Counted from the stretch's first letter, positions 40,584 through 50,058 are shown. The stretch is 64,000 nt of DNA from Chromatiales bacterium (GCA_024234935.1 JACKNI010000005.1:105001-169000), one strand, 5' to 3'. Numbers and translations are program-made. The notes: generated by a model from the letters alone, not told the origin.

Positions 40584-41210
40584 ATGGCCAGATATCGTGG
40601 ACCGACTTGCAAGCTTGCCCGCCGGGAAGGTACAGACCTGTTCCTGAAGAGTGGCATCAAACCACTTGAGACCAAGTGCAAGCTGGAAACGCCTCCGGGA
40701 ACCAAGCAGCAGGCGACCAAGAAATCCCGCCTCTCGGGTTACGGTCTCCAGTTGCGTGAAAAGCAGAAGCTGCGACGCATGTACGGGGTGCTGGAACGGC
40801 AGTTCCGCATCACCTATCACAAGGCGTCGCAGATGAAGGGTTCGACCGGTGAGAACCTCCTCAAGCTTCTCGAGGGTCGCCTGGACAACGTGGTCTACCG
40901 GATGGGCTTTGGTTCCACGCGTGCGGAGGCCCGTCAGCTGGTGAGTCACTGCGCGATCCTGGTCAACAAGAAGGTTGTCAATATCGCTTCGTACCAGGTT
41001 TCGGCCGGCGACATCGTTGAGGTGCGTGAGCGCTCGAGGCAGCAGCCGCGGATCAAGAACGCCATCGCCATGGCCAGCCAGGTCGGCTTCCCGGAATGGG
41101 TCCTGGTCGACGACAAGACCATGACCGGAACCCTGAAGTCCCTGCCGGCCAGGGAAGATATCCTGCCCGACGTGAACGAGAACCTCGTCGTCGAGTTGTA
41201 TTCCAAGTAA
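40584..41210 (+). CDS. rpsD: 30S ribosomal protein S4
   Basis: 208 residues. S4 nucleates the 16S 5' domain and, in E. coli, represses the alpha operon. Core: ARYRGPTCKLARREGTDLFLKSG; the S4 RNA-binding domain is RLDNVVYRMGFGSTRAEARQLVSHCAILVNKKVVNIASYQV (~98-138). Confidence 0.98.
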   Translation: MARYRGPTCKLARREGTDLFLKSGIKPLETKCKLETPPGTKQQATKKSRLSGYGLQLREKQKLRRMYGVLERQFRITYHKASQMKGSTGENLLKLLEGRLDNVVYRMGFGSTRAEARQLVSHCAILVNKKVVNIASYQVSAGDIVEVRERSRQQPRIKNAIAMASQVGFPEWVLVDDKTMTGTLKSLPAREDILPDVNENLVVELYSK

Positions 41211-41236
41211 TCAGTCAATCAAGAGTGGGTTCGCAT

Positions 41237-42241
41237 ATGCAACCATCAATCAGTGAGTTTCTGAAGCCGCGTAACGTTCGCGTGCAGGCCGAGACCGGCA
41301 ACCGCGCCCGTATCGTGATTGAACCCCTTGAGCGTGGTTTCGGTCATACCCTGGGTAATGCCCTGCGTCGCGTTCTGCTGTCGAGCATGCCAGGTGCCGC
41401 CATCGTCGAGGCGGAAATCGAAGGTGTACTCCACGAGTACACCAGCATCGAGGGCGTGCAGGAAGACGTCGTTGAAATCCTGCTCAACCTCAAGGGTGTC
41501 GCGTTGCGCATGCACGCCCGCGACCGTGTTGAACTGACCCTGCATCGCAAGGGCCCTGGTCCGGTTACGGCGGGTGACATCACCACTGATCACGATGTGG
41601 AAGTCGTCAACCCGCGGCACGTGATTGCCAACCTCACCAATGCCGGCGAACTGAAGATCCTGCTGACTGTCGAGCGTGGCCGCGGTTACCGGGCTGCTAC
41701 CCAGCAGGTTGATGCCGAGGGGCAGACCACCGCCACCATCGGGCATCTGCGCCTCGACGCGTCATTCAGCCCCGTGCGCAAGGTTACCTATACCGTTGAA
41801 GCGGCCCGCGTGGAGCAGCGCACGGACCTCGACAAGCTGGTGCTTGACGTGGAGACCAACGGCACCATCAATCCGGAGGACGCGATCCGGCGTGCCGGCA
41901 CGATCCTCAAGGATCAGCTCGATGTGTTCCTCGAGCTGCGTGGTCAGGATGAAGCCGCTGCTTCGACTACCGAATCGCAGATCGAGCCGATCCTGCTGCG
42001 TCCGGTTGATGAACTCGAGCTGACGGTGCGGTCGGCGAACTGCCTCAAGGCGGAGAACATCAACTACATCGGGGACCTGGTTCAGCGCACTGAAGTCGAG
42101 TTGCTGCGGACGCCGAACCTCGGCAAGAAGTCGCTTACCGAAATCAAGGAAGTCCTGGAAAGCCATGGGCTGTCCCTGGGCATGCGTGTCGAGAGCTGGC
42201 CGCCGCCTGGCCTGCTCAAGCACGACGACCAGGCTGCCTGA
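41237..42241 (+). CDS. rpoA: DNA-directed RNA polymerase subunit alpha
   Basis: 334 residues from ATG 41237 (MQPSISEFLKPRNVRVQ). The N-terminal dimerisation domain includes FGHTLGNALRRVLLSSMPGAA (~35-55); the C-terminal domain with LRPVDELELTVRSANCLKAENINYIGDLVQRTEVELLRTPNLGKKSLTEIKEVL binds UP elements and activators, including the conserved Arg of LTVRSANCLK. The longer open frame upstream overlaps rpsD and is discarded. Confidence 0.98.
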   Translation: MQPSISEFLKPRNVRVQAETGNRARIVIEPLERGFGHTLGNALRRVLLSSMPGAAIVEAEIEGVLHEYTSIEGVQEDVVEILLNLKGVALRMHARDRVELTLHRKGPGPVTAGDITTDHDVEVVNPRHVIANLTNAGELKILLTVERGRGYRAATQQVDAEGQTTATIGHLRLDASFSPVRKVTYTVEAARVEQRTDLDKLVLDVETNGTINPEDAIRRAGTILKDQLDVFLELRGQDEAAASTTESQIEPILLRPVDELELTVRSANCLKAENINYIGDLVQRTEVELLRTPNLGKKSLTEIKEVLESHGLSLGMRVESWPPPGLLKHDDQAA

Positions 42242-42300
42242 GTAAACGCCCGGATCGGTATTGATCCGGCGAATCTGAAGATTTAACGGAATTTGTCACC

Positions 42301-42792
42301 ATGATGCACCGTAAGGCCGGCCGTGCGCTCGGCAGAAAGAGCAGCCACCGGACAGCCATGTACCGCAATATGGCCGCTTCGCTGATTTGCGAGGAGACCA
42401 TCCGTACGACTGTGCCGAAAGCGAAGGAACTGCGCCGCGTCCTCGAGCCCCTGATCACGCTGGCGAAGGAAGACGGGCTGGCACGCCGTCGTCTGGCTTT
42501 CTCGCGGTTGCGCGACCGGACCTCGGTGGGCAAGCTGTTCAACGAACTCGGTCCTCGCTTCAAGAGCCGGCCGGGTGGCTATCTGCGAATTCTGAAGATG
42601 GGTTATCGCGCCGGTGACTGTGCGCCGATGGCGCTGGTCATGCTGACCGACCGCGCTGCGCCTGCTGATGCGGCACCCGAGCCGAAGGGTCGGAAGAAAG
42701 TTGCGAAGAAGGCGGCCGCCAAGCCGAAGGCTGAAGCGAAGACCGCTGCCAAGCCCCGCAAGAAGGCCGCCAGGAAGGCTGCCGCTGCCTGA
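42301..42792 (+). CDS. rplQ: 50S ribosomal protein L17
   Basis: 163 residues, against 120-130 in most gammaproteobacteria. The family core is MMHRKAGRALGRKSSHRTAMYRNM to DRAAP (~1-120). The rest is a low-complexity Ala/Lys tail (KKVAKKAAAKPKAEAKTAAKP and KKAARKAAAA) resembling histone-H1-like tails. Start at 42301 is chosen because the second residue aligns with the Arg of the usual MRHRK. Last gene of the alpha operon, followed by a terminator. Confidence 0.96.
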   Translation: MMHRKAGRALGRKSSHRTAMYRNMAASLICEETIRTTVPKAKELRRVLEPLITLAKEDGLARRRLAFSRLRDRTSVGKLFNELGPRFKSRPGGYLRILKMGYRAGDCAPMALVMLTDRAAPADAAPEPKGRKKVAKKAAAKPKAEAKTAAKPRKKAARKAAAA

Positions 42793-42795
42793 TCA

Positions 42796-42827
42796 ACGGG
42801 CGGCCCGTTCAGGGCCGCCGTTTCTCC
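42796..42827. terminator. Terminator between rplQ and the RND pump gene
   Basis: GGCGGCCC (42799-42806) pairs with GGGCCGCC (42812-42819) around GTTCA; A-C/G-T pairs outside a single bulged G extend the stem. TTTCTCCT follows on the plus strand. It lies between convergent genes and may serve both. Confidence 0.65.
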
Positions 42828-42852
42828 TGCCGGCCTGAAGTCCCGCCCTGTT

Positions 42853-45800
42853 TCAGCGTGCGGTGGCTGATTCCGGCTGCGACTCCGGCTCATCCCTCTG
42901 CAGGCGCTCGATCTCCCGACTGACATGCTCCGGCGACTGCGTCTTGCGCGCCAGCAACACGTAAATCGCGGGAATCAGGTAGAGGGTCAGAAATACCGAG
43001 ATCGTCACGCCGAAAAACACCGTAGCGCCAAGAGTGCGTCGCGATTCGGTGCCGGCACCGGTAGCTGCAATCAGCGGGATGGCCCCGAAGGCCGTACACA
43101 GGCTGGTCATCAGCACCGGGCGCAAACGGATGCTGGCGGCCGAAATGATCGCCGCGTAGAACTCCGTACCCCGGTCGCGCAGCTGATTGGCGAATTCAAC
43201 GATCAGGATGCCGTTCTTTGCCGCCAGTCCGATCAGCATGATCGCACCGATCTGGCTGTAGACGTTGACCGACGATCCGAATGCCCAGAGGCCAACCAGT
43301 CCGCCGGTGATCGCCATCGGTACCGTCAGCATGATGATCAGCGGATGCCTGAAGCTCTCGAACTGCGCGGCGAGAATCAGGAACACCACGATCATCGCAA
43401 AACCGAAAGTCAGGTAGATCGCGTTCCCCGACTGCTTGTACTCGCGGGCCTCGCCGTCAAAATCGATCTTCGCCTCTGGCGGCAGCTCCGTGGCGATCAG
43501 CTGCTCCATGTAGCTCACGGCCTCGCCAATGGAATAGCCAGGTGCCAGACTCGCGCTCAGCGTCACCGAGCGCAACTGATTGAAGCGCTTCAGTTCCTTC
43601 GGACCCGCGACCTCCTCGAGCCGGACCAGACTCGCGAGTGGTATCAGCTGCGGCGAGCGATCCGAACGCACGTAGATATTCTGCAGATCCGATGGCGTGG
43701 CGCGGTCCTGGGCCGCACCCTGCAATATCACGTTGTACTCTTCGCCACGTTCGACAAAACTGGTGACGATCCTCGACCCGAGCATCGTTTCCAGCGTATT
43801 GCCAATGGTCTGCAGCGAAACGCCGAGATCGGCAGCACGATCCCGATCAATCGCAATCCGGATTTTCGGCTTTCCCGGAAAAAAGTCCGAGCGCATGCCG
43901 AGTATGCGCGGGTTCTCTTCGTTGACCTTGTTGATGATCAGGTCCTGCCAGTCGCTCAGGTCTTCATAGCTGGTGCCACTGAGTATCACCGCCAGTCCGC
44001 TGCCACTGGAGCGTATCGCCAGACTCGGCGGCAGAAATACCATGGCGACGGCACCCGGCAGCCTGTCAACCAGCTTGCGGATTTCGGCCGAGAGTTCCTG
44101 GGCCGAGCGCTGCCTTTCGGCCCGTGATACCAGGGGCATATAGATGAAGGCCGTATTTACATCGCCACCGCTGCCCCACATGCCGGTGCGGGAAACCACA
44201 CGTTTGATATCACCGGATTCGACGTAGGGCTTCAGCAGGCCCTCGATCACCCGCACCTGACGGTCCATATACTCCGGCGATGCGCCTTCCGGGCCGCGTA
44301 TCGTCATCAGCATCATGTTGCGGTCTTCGGCCGGCGCATATTCGCCGGGCAGGCTCCTGAACAGTACAGTGCCGAGTACTGCGACCAGTGCGAGCAGCAC
44401 GACGGCAACGCGGGGCAGCCGGATGAATCGCGTGAGTGAGGCCCGGTAGGCTCCGGTGAGCCGCTGGAACACACCATCAAGCCAGGTCGCCAGCCGTCCC
44501 CGCCGCACACCGCCGGCATAAAGTATTGAAGTCAGCATCGGTACCAGTGTCAGGGCAACAAGGCCCGATGCCGCAATGGCCGCTGCCAGGGAGATGCCGA
44601 ATTCGCCGAACAGGCGTCCGACATTGCCGGGCATGAACGAGATCGGTACGAATACGGCCACCAGTACCGCCGTGGTCGAGACCACGGCGAAACCGATCTC
44701 CCGACTGCCTTCGATGGACGCAAGCAGGGGCGGACGACCGAGTTCCATTTTCCGCACGATATTTTCGAGCACGACGATCGCATCATCGACGACCAGGCCG
44801 ATGGCCAGCACCAGGCCGAGCAAGGTCAGTGTATTGATGGTGTAGCCCAGTGCGGCCATGACGATAAAGGCCGAGATGATCGCCACAGGAATCGTCAGGG
44901 CCGGGATGATCGTCGCCCGCAGCGAGCCCACAAAGGCGAAGATCACCACCAGTACCAGCAGCAGGGCTTCAAAAAGTACCTTGACCACCTCGCGCATCGA
45001 CTCCTCGATGAAGCGTGAAAAATCGATACTGGTGGATACTGTCAGGTCGTCGGGCAGGCTGTCCTGCAGCCGGTCTACCTCGGCCAGCACAGCCCGGTTG
45101 ACCTGCAGGATATTGGCGTTCGCCTGCGGCACGATGCCGAGACTGATGCCCGCCATGCCGTTCGAGCGCGAGACGAAGCGTGCGTCCTCGGGTTCGATGC
45201 GTACATCGGCCACTTCGCCAAGCCGGGTGAGGTAATTGTCGCTGCCGCGGCCGATAACCAGTGCCGCGAAGTCCTCGACCTTGTCCAGGCCTGTCGCCGT
45301 GCGCAGCGAGAATTCGCGCTGCCGCGACTCGATGCGTCCCGCCGGCAGCTCGACGTTTTCTCTCCTTAGCGTGTTTTCCACGTCTTCCACGGTGAGCCCG
45401 CGGGCGGCGAGCGCATCGCGATCGAGCCAGATGCGCATGGCCGTCTTCTGCGCGCCGGCCAGGCGGATCGTGGCGACGCCGTCAACGGCGGACAACCGGT
45501 CGACGAGGTTTCTGTCGGCGTAGTCGGTGAGATCCATCAACGTGCGTGTCCGGCTGTCCACGCCGATATACAGGGTGGCGTCCATGCCCTGATCCTGTTT
45601 GGTGATCTCGGGCGGATTCGCGCCATCGGGCAACTGCTTCTGCACCCGCGACACGCGTTCGCGGACATCGTTGGCGGCACCGTCCGGGTCGCGATCCAGG
45701 CCGAACTCGATCACGATGTTCGAACGCTCGTCCTGGCTGCTCGAGGTGAGCTTCTGCACGCCGGCGATGCCCGAAATCTGATCCTCTATGACCTGCGTGA

Positions 45801-45987
45801 CGCGGCGCTCGACAACCTCGGCCGATGCGCCCCGGTAGGTTGTCGTCACGGTCACGACCGGCGGATCGATGTTGGGAAATTCGCGCACAGCCAGCCGGCT
45901 GACAGCGAGCAAGCCAAGAATGACCAGGATCAGGCTCAGGACTCCGGCGAGCACCGGGCGGCGTACTGATATGTCAGACAGGATCAT
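42853..45987 (-). CDS. RND-family efflux pump, inner-membrane subunit (HAE1 type)
   Basis: 1044 residues, AcrB/MexB size. It begins ILSDISVRRPVLAGVLSLILVILGLLAV. The fourth membrane helix carries the proton-relay pair in GLVVDDAIVVLENI (near residue 405), and motifs FPNIDPPVVTVTTTYRGASAEVVE (~38-61) and RLFGEFGISLAAAIAASGLVALTLVPMLTS are typical of the family. Long periplasmic loops follow helices 1 and 7. The adaptor gene lies 23 bp upstream in the same direction. No outer-membrane TolC-like gene is adjacent, so a shared one elsewhere is expected. Substrates cannot be told from sequence. Confidence 0.95.
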   Translation of the reverse strand: MILSDISVRRPVLAGVLSLILVILGLLAVSRLAVREFPNIDPPVVTVTTTYRGASAEVVERRVTQVIEDQISGIAGVQKLTSSSQDERSNIVIEFGLDRDPDGAANDVRERVSRVQKQLPDGANPPEITKQDQGMDATLYIGVDSRTRTLMDLTDYADRNLVDRLSAVDGVATIRLAGAQKTAMRIWLDRDALAARGLTVEDVENTLRRENVELPAGRIESRQREFSLRTATGLDKVEDFAALVIGRGSDNYLTRLGEVADVRIEPEDARFVSRSNGMAGISLGIVPQANANILQVNRAVLAEVDRLQDSLPDDLTVSTSIDFSRFIEESMREVVKVLFEALLLVLVVIFAFVGSLRATIIPALTIPVAIISAFIVMAALGYTINTLTLLGLVLAIGLVVDDAIVVLENIVRKMELGRPPLLASIEGSREIGFAVVSTTAVLVAVFVPISFMPGNVGRLFGEFGISLAAAIAASGLVALTLVPMLTSILYAGGVRRGRLATWLDGVFQRLTGAYRASLTRFIRLPRVAVVLLALVAVLGTVLFRSLPGEYAPAEDRNMMLMTIRGPEGASPEYMDRQVRVIEGLLKPYVESGDIKRVVSRTGMWGSGGDVNTAFIYMPLVSRAERQRSAQELSAEIRKLVDRLPGAVAMVFLPPSLAIRSSGSGLAVILSGTSYEDLSDWQDLIINKVNEENPRILGMRSDFFPGKPKIRIAIDRDRAADLGVSLQTIGNTLETMLGSRIVTSFVERGEEYNVILQGAAQDRATPSDLQNIYVRSDRSPQLIPLASLVRLEEVAGPKELKRFNQLRSVTLSASLAPGYSIGEAVSYMEQLIATELPPEAKIDFDGEAREYKQSGNAIYLTFGFAMIVVFLILAAQFESFRHPLIIMLTVPMAITGGLVGLWAFGSSVNVYSQIGAIMLIGLAAKNGILIVEFANQLRDRGTEFYAAIISAASIRLRPVLMTSLCTAFGAIPLIAATGAGTESRRTLGATVFFGVTISVFLTLYLIPAIYVLLARKTQSPEHVSREIERLQRDEPESQPESATAR

Positions 45988-46010
45988 GTTTGCTTGTTCC
46001 CCGCGTCCGC

Positions 46011-47102
46011 TCAGCCATCGGGCGTCACGCTGACCGGTGTGCCCTCGTGCAGACGCTGGGTGCCCTCGGTGACCACGAGCGCGCCCGCATCGAGGCCGCT
46101 ACGGATCTCGGCGAAGCCGGGTGTGCGTCCGCCGAGCAGGACTTCGCGCTCCGCGGCCTTGCCGTTTTCGATGACGAAAACGTACTGGCGGCCTTCGCGC
46201 GGCATCAGGCTTTCTTCGGCGATCAGCAGCACCTTGTCGCGGTGCTTTTCGAGGCTGACGGTCATGAACATGCCGGGCTTCAGTGCGCCCCCGGCATTGG
46301 GCAGGGTGGCGATCACGGCAACCGAGCGCGTGACCGGATCGACGCGGGAATCGATGCTCGTCACCTCGCCGGAAAACTGCCGGTCCGGATAAACGGTGGT
46401 GGCAGCCGAGATCGGCATGCCGGTATGGACGGTATCCATGAAGGTCTCAGGAACCGAGAAGCCGAGCTTGATCGTGCTGACATCATCGAGCGTCGTGATC
46501 ACGGTATCCGGGCTGACCAGGTCACCGAGACTGACCTTGCGCAGACCGACCACGCCGGCGAAGGGCGCCTTGACCGACAGCGTGTCGAGCCGCGCCCGGG
46601 CACCACGCACCTGTGCTCTGGCGACCGCCAGGTTTGCTTCGAGCTGGTCGAGGTCGGCTGCCGATACGACCTGGGTGGCTGCGAGGGCCTGACTGCGCTG
46701 GTACTGGCTTTCGGCCTGCTTCAGCTGCGCTTCGGCGAGGCTGAGGCTGGCCGCTTCCTGCCGCGTGTCCAGCTCGACCAGCATCTGCCCCGCCTTCACC
46801 GGCTGGCCTTCACGAAAGCCGATACGCGTGACGACGCTGCTGGAACGGACGGTGACCTCAATGGACTCGTTCGCCTGTGCCGTGCCGAGCGCCGTGTAAC
46901 GGTCGATGAAGGATTGCGGCTCCAGTCGCCGGGCAATGACCGTTACAGGTGTCCCGGCACCGAACCCGGACGCACCGCTGCGGCTTCCATCCGCCTGATC
47001 GGACCGTGAACCGCAGGCCGCCAGCAGGCCGAGCAGCAGCGCCGGTATCAGTCTTGCAAGAGGGGCCAAGGTCCGGCTGCCGGCGCGAGGCCGGCCCGGC
47101 AT
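46011..47102 (-). CDS. RND efflux periplasmic adaptor (membrane fusion) lipoprotein
   Basis: 363 residues from ATG 47102. A signal peptide ending LLLGLLAACGS places a lipobox Cys near residue 30. An in-frame GTG at 47153 would overlap pepQ by 20 bp and give an unusually long leader. Domains: lipoyl half-motif EGQPVKAGQMLVELDTRQE, a helical hairpin (LAEAQLKQAESQYQRSQAL, LEANLAVARAQVRGARARL), second lipoyl half VKAPFAGVVGLRKVSLGDLV, then beta-barrel and membrane-proximal domains. It bridges the RND subunit, encoded 23 bp downstream, to an outer-membrane channel. Confidence 0.92.
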   Translation of the reverse strand: MPGRPRAGSRTLAPLARLIPALLLGLLAACGSRSDQADGSRSGASGFGAGTPVTVIARRLEPQSFIDRYTALGTAQANESIEVTVRSSSVVTRIGFREGQPVKAGQMLVELDTRQEAASLSLAEAQLKQAESQYQRSQALAATQVVSAADLDQLEANLAVARAQVRGARARLDTLSVKAPFAGVVGLRKVSLGDLVSPDTVITTLDDVSTIKLGFSVPETFMDTVHTGMPISAATTVYPDRQFSGEVTSIDSRVDPVTRSVAVIATLPNAGGALKPGMFMTVSLEKHRDKVLLIAEESLMPREGRQYVFVIENGKAAEREVLLGGRTPGFAEIRSGLDAGALVVTEGTQRLHEGTPVSVTPDG

Positions 47103-47133
47103 GTTGTTGTTTTGCGTCACGGGCGATCCTGGT

Positions 47134-48459
47134 TCAAGTGGTTTCTGCTTCACGCGTCAGGTTTCTGTGGCCATCTGCGGTGACCAGCACATTATCCTCG
47201 ATACGGATGCCGCCGTAGCGGCGCAGCCCGGCAACCTTCTTCCAGTCCACCTGCCGGCTGTGGCGGCTCTTCTTCAATCTGGCCAGCAGCGAGTCGATGA
47301 AGTAGATGCCGGGCTCGATCGTCACCACCATACCGGGTTCCAGCATGCGGGTGAGCCGCAAGCGCGAAAAACGCTTCGGTCGTGGCAGCGTGCGCCCCAG
47401 TGGACTCGCCAGGTCGCCGCCCACATCGTGGACCTGCAGGCCAAGCAGATGACCGAGTCCGTGTGGCATGAAACTGTCGATAATGCGTCGCTCCACCATT
47501 TCCTCGGCAGACAGGCGAACCAGTTCCCAGCGGGACAGCAGTCCGGCCAGCGCCGTAAATGCGCTCAGCTGAAGCGCCGGGAAGGACACCCCGGGGCGTA
47601 CCTGCGCGCACAGCTGCTGCTGGGTGCGGTCCATGTCCCGCACCATGGCCGCGAATTCACCGCGTCGGGCGGCGTAGGTCCGGGTGATGTCGGACGCATA
47701 GCCGGCGACGCTGGATCCGGCGTCAAGCAGCAGGCTGTGGCGCTCGCGCGCCGGCAGGCGTTGCCGGTCGCGATGCTGGTAATGCAGCGTGGCGCCGTTC
47801 CGGTTCATCGCCACGATGGCCGGGTAGGGCAGTTCAGCATCGCTCTGGCCGCAGGCGGCGAGAAACATGAGGCCCATTTCAAACTCGCTGAGCCCGGCAT
47901 CAAAGGCAGTGTGCACAGCCCGATGACCTGCCAGCGCCTGCGCCGTGGCCCGCTCGATGCAATGAACCTCCCATGCCGTCTTGCAGGCGCGGTCGTAATC
48001 GAGATGTACCAGCAGCGACCGGGGATTCCTGCGTCCACCGATGGCCAGTCCCCGCCACTGTGCGGGATCGCCGAGCAGAGCCAGCGCTTTTTCCGCGCGC
48101 GGCAGGTGGCGTCGCAGATCGGCGGGCTTCTCGAATACGCGGATATCGAGCGCACGCTGCCAGGGTCCGCGGGGCACGGGCGCCGGCTGGTGCCAGTAGT
48201 CCACCGGTTCCAGGATCAGCAGCAGCGGTTTCCTGCCCGGCCGGTACAGGAGGGCGGAGCCCGGATGCGCGAGCAGTGGCGCCCACTGCAGGAACAGCGG
48301 CTCTGCGCGGTAGGGGTAGTGCTGGTCATCACGGTGGACCGGCGGCGCCTGGCCGGCACCGATCAGCACGGCGTCGAAGCCGCCGGTTTGGAGCGCGCGA
48401 TCGTAGCGCTGACAAAGGCTCTTGATGTGTGCGGCGTAGAGTCTGGATGAGGACGGCAT
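47134..48459 (-). CDS. pepQ: Xaa-Pro dipeptidase (M24B metallopeptidase)
   Basis: 441 residues from ATG 48459 (MPSSSRLYAAHIKSL), which aligns with E. coli PepQ; the frame stays open 15 codons further. All five metal ligands of the pita-bread fold are seen: two Asp in LLLDAGSSVAGYASDITRTY, His in MPHGLGHLLGLQVHDVGG, Glu in TIEPGIYF and Glu in GGIRIEDNVL. It hydrolyses dipeptides with C-terminal proline. The large insert before IEPGIYF (ASPLGRTLPRPKRFSRLRLTRMLEPG) is typical of PepQ. It is divergent from trpS across 130 bp. Confidence 0.92.
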   Translation of the reverse strand: MPSSSRLYAAHIKSLCQRYDRALQTGGFDAVLIGAGQAPPVHRDDQHYPYRAEPLFLQWAPLLAHPGSALLYRPGRKPLLLILEPVDYWHQPAPVPRGPWQRALDIRVFEKPADLRRHLPRAEKALALLGDPAQWRGLAIGGRRNPRSLLVHLDYDRACKTAWEVHCIERATAQALAGHRAVHTAFDAGLSEFEMGLMFLAACGQSDAELPYPAIVAMNRNGATLHYQHRDRQRLPARERHSLLLDAGSSVAGYASDITRTYAARRGEFAAMVRDMDRTQQQLCAQVRPGVSFPALQLSAFTALAGLLSRWELVRLSAEEMVERRIIDSFMPHGLGHLLGLQVHDVGGDLASPLGRTLPRPKRFSRLRLTRMLEPGMVVTIEPGIYFIDSLLARLKKSRHSRQVDWKKVAGLRRYGGIRIEDNVLVTADGHRNLTREAETT

Positions 48460-48589
48460 GCTGGCTGGTTCCCCGAATGAAGCGATAGTGGCCCAAGGAA
48501 TCAATATATAGCAGTGGCGTCATACGGCAGCTCCGGCATCGGTCGCCGCTGCGCACGGATTTAACAGCGCTGCTGAACTCCGGCATCAT

Positions 48590-49603
48590 ATGAACATCAT
48601 GGAAACCCATCTCACCGGCATAACCACCACGGGCACACCGCATCTGGGCAACTATGCCGGCGCAATCCGGCCGGCAATTGCCGCCAGCCGGCGCAGCGAT
48701 GTGCAATCTTTCTACTTCCTCGCCGACTATCACGCGCTGGTCAAAAACCAGGATCCCGAGGCGCTGCAGAAGTCCAGCCTGGAAGTGGCGGCGACCTGGC
48801 TGGCGCTCGGGCTCGATACCAGCAGGTCGGTTTTCTATCGCCAGTCGGATATCCCCGAAATTCCGGAACTCACCTGGCTGCTGACCACGATCACCGCCAA
48901 GGGACTGATGAATCGCGCCCACGCCTACAAGGCGGCGGTGCAGGCCAACCAGGAAGCCGGCGATGCGGACCCGGACAAGGGCATCACCATGGGGCTGTTC
49001 TCCTATCCGGTACTGATGGCCGCCGACATCCTGATGTTCAAGGCGCACCGGGTGCCGGTCGGCAGGGACCAGAAGCAGCATGTGGAGATGGCGCGCGACA
49101 TCGGCCAGCGCTTCAACCATCTGTTCGGTGAGCATTTCGTGCTGCCCGAGGCGGTTATCGCGCCGAATACCGCGGTACTCAGCGGACTCGACGGCCGCAA
49201 GATGAGCAAGAGCTACAACAACACCATTCCGCTGTTCGTGCCGGCGAACCAGCTCAGAAAGCTGATCATGCGCATCAAGACCAACTCGCTGGAGCCCGGC
49301 CAGCCCAAGGAAACTGCGGGCTCAACCCTGTTCGAGATCTATCAGGCTTTCGCCACGCCGGAAGAGACCGCTGCGCTGGCCCGTCGTTATGCCGAGGGGG
49401 CCGGCTGGGGCGATCTCAAGAAAGAGCTGTTCGAGTATCTGGACGCCCATCTGGCTGAAGCGCGCGGCAACTATGAAAAGCTGATCGCTGATCCGGGGTA
49501 TGTGGAACGTGTGTTGAAGGAAGGTGCCGAACGTGCGCGCAGCCTCTCGGTGCCGTTCATGAAGGAACTGCGCCACGCGGTAGGTCTGCGTCCGGTTGGT
49601 TAA
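48590..49603 (+). CDS. trpS: Tryptophanyl-tRNA synthetase
   Basis: 337 residues. Class I synthetase: the HIGH-type motif is TPHLGNYAGA (16-25) and the KMSKS motif is in LDGRKMSKSYNN (~203-208). The length matches bacterial TrpS. A second methionine at codon 4 (48599) is an alternative start. The 130-bp region shared with pepQ must hold its promoter; I see no strong consensus. The stop overlaps the next gene by 8 bp. Confidence 0.96.
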   Translation: MNIMETHLTGITTTGTPHLGNYAGAIRPAIAASRRSDVQSFYFLADYHALVKNQDPEALQKSSLEVAATWLALGLDTSRSVFYRQSDIPEIPELTWLLTTITAKGLMNRAHAYKAAVQANQEAGDADPDKGITMGLFSYPVLMAADILMFKAHRVPVGRDQKQHVEMARDIGQRFNHLFGEHFVLPEAVIAPNTAVLSGLDGRKMSKSYNNTIPLFVPANQLRKLIMRIKTNSLEPGQPKETAGSTLFEIYQAFATPEETAALARRYAEGAGWGDLKKELFEYLDAHLAEARGNYEKLIADPGYVERVLKEGAERARSLSVPFMKELRHAVGLRPVG

Positions 49604-50045
49604 AGCTGTCGTCGATACCAATGTGCTGCTGGCCCTTTGGCTGTTCCGGGATCCCGTCGTCGAGCCCCTGCACGCGGCGTTTGCGGCCGGCCAGCTGCAA
49701 CCGGTCCGCTCTGCTGCGACAGATGCCGAGTTCGCCGAGGTCCTGGCCCGACCAGGGCTGTTCTCGGTAGAGCCGGAACGCCAGACCCGGCTGCTTGAGA
49801 ACTGGCAGGCAACGGCATCACGGGTGGAAGCGATTCATGCCGCGCCCTGGGTGTGTCGCGACCCGCTGGATCAGAAGTTCCTGGATCTCGCTTTCTCGAC
49901 ACAGGCCGGCTGGCTGATCACCAGGGACCGCGATCTGCTCAAGCTGGCACGCAAGACCCGCCGTCAGGGGCTGTTGATCGTCACGCCGGAAAGCTGGGCG
50001 CGGCTCGCTGCCGATGCGCCACTCCGTGCGCAACCCGGACATTGA
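49596..50045 (+). CDS. PIN-domain protein, putative ribonuclease toxin without visible antitoxin
   Basis: 149 residues from TTG 49596 (MVKAVVDTNVLLALWLF), overlapping the trpS stop. The acidic residues of the PIN active site are present: D7 in VVDTN, the acidic cluster ATDAEFAEVL (~40-50), and two Asp in CRDPLDQKFLDLA and ITRDRDLLKLA. This is the COG1569-type PIN protein often listed as a toxin component. No small antitoxin gene is adjacent. An RNA-processing role outside toxin-antitoxin systems is possible. The start codon is rare, which suggests low expression coupled to trpS. Confidence 0.8.
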   Translation: MVKAVVDTNVLLALWLFRDPVVEPLHAAFAAGQLQPVRSAATDAEFAEVLARPGLFSVEPERQTRLLENWQATASRVEAIHAAPWVCRDPLDQKFLDLAFSTQAGWLITRDRDLLKLARKTRRQGLLIVTPESWARLAADAPLRAQPGH

Positions 50046-50058
50046 AGCGCCTGTGCGC

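Noticed and set aside
47101..48450. 449-codon open frame on the plus strand
   Set aside because: Exact antisense of pepQ, which has all metal ligands; the antisense product has no recognisable motif.
49596..50045. Complete type II toxin-antitoxin pair with the PIN gene
   Set aside because: No antitoxin-sized gene lies upstream or downstream; trpS and a convergent lipoprotein gene flank it directly.
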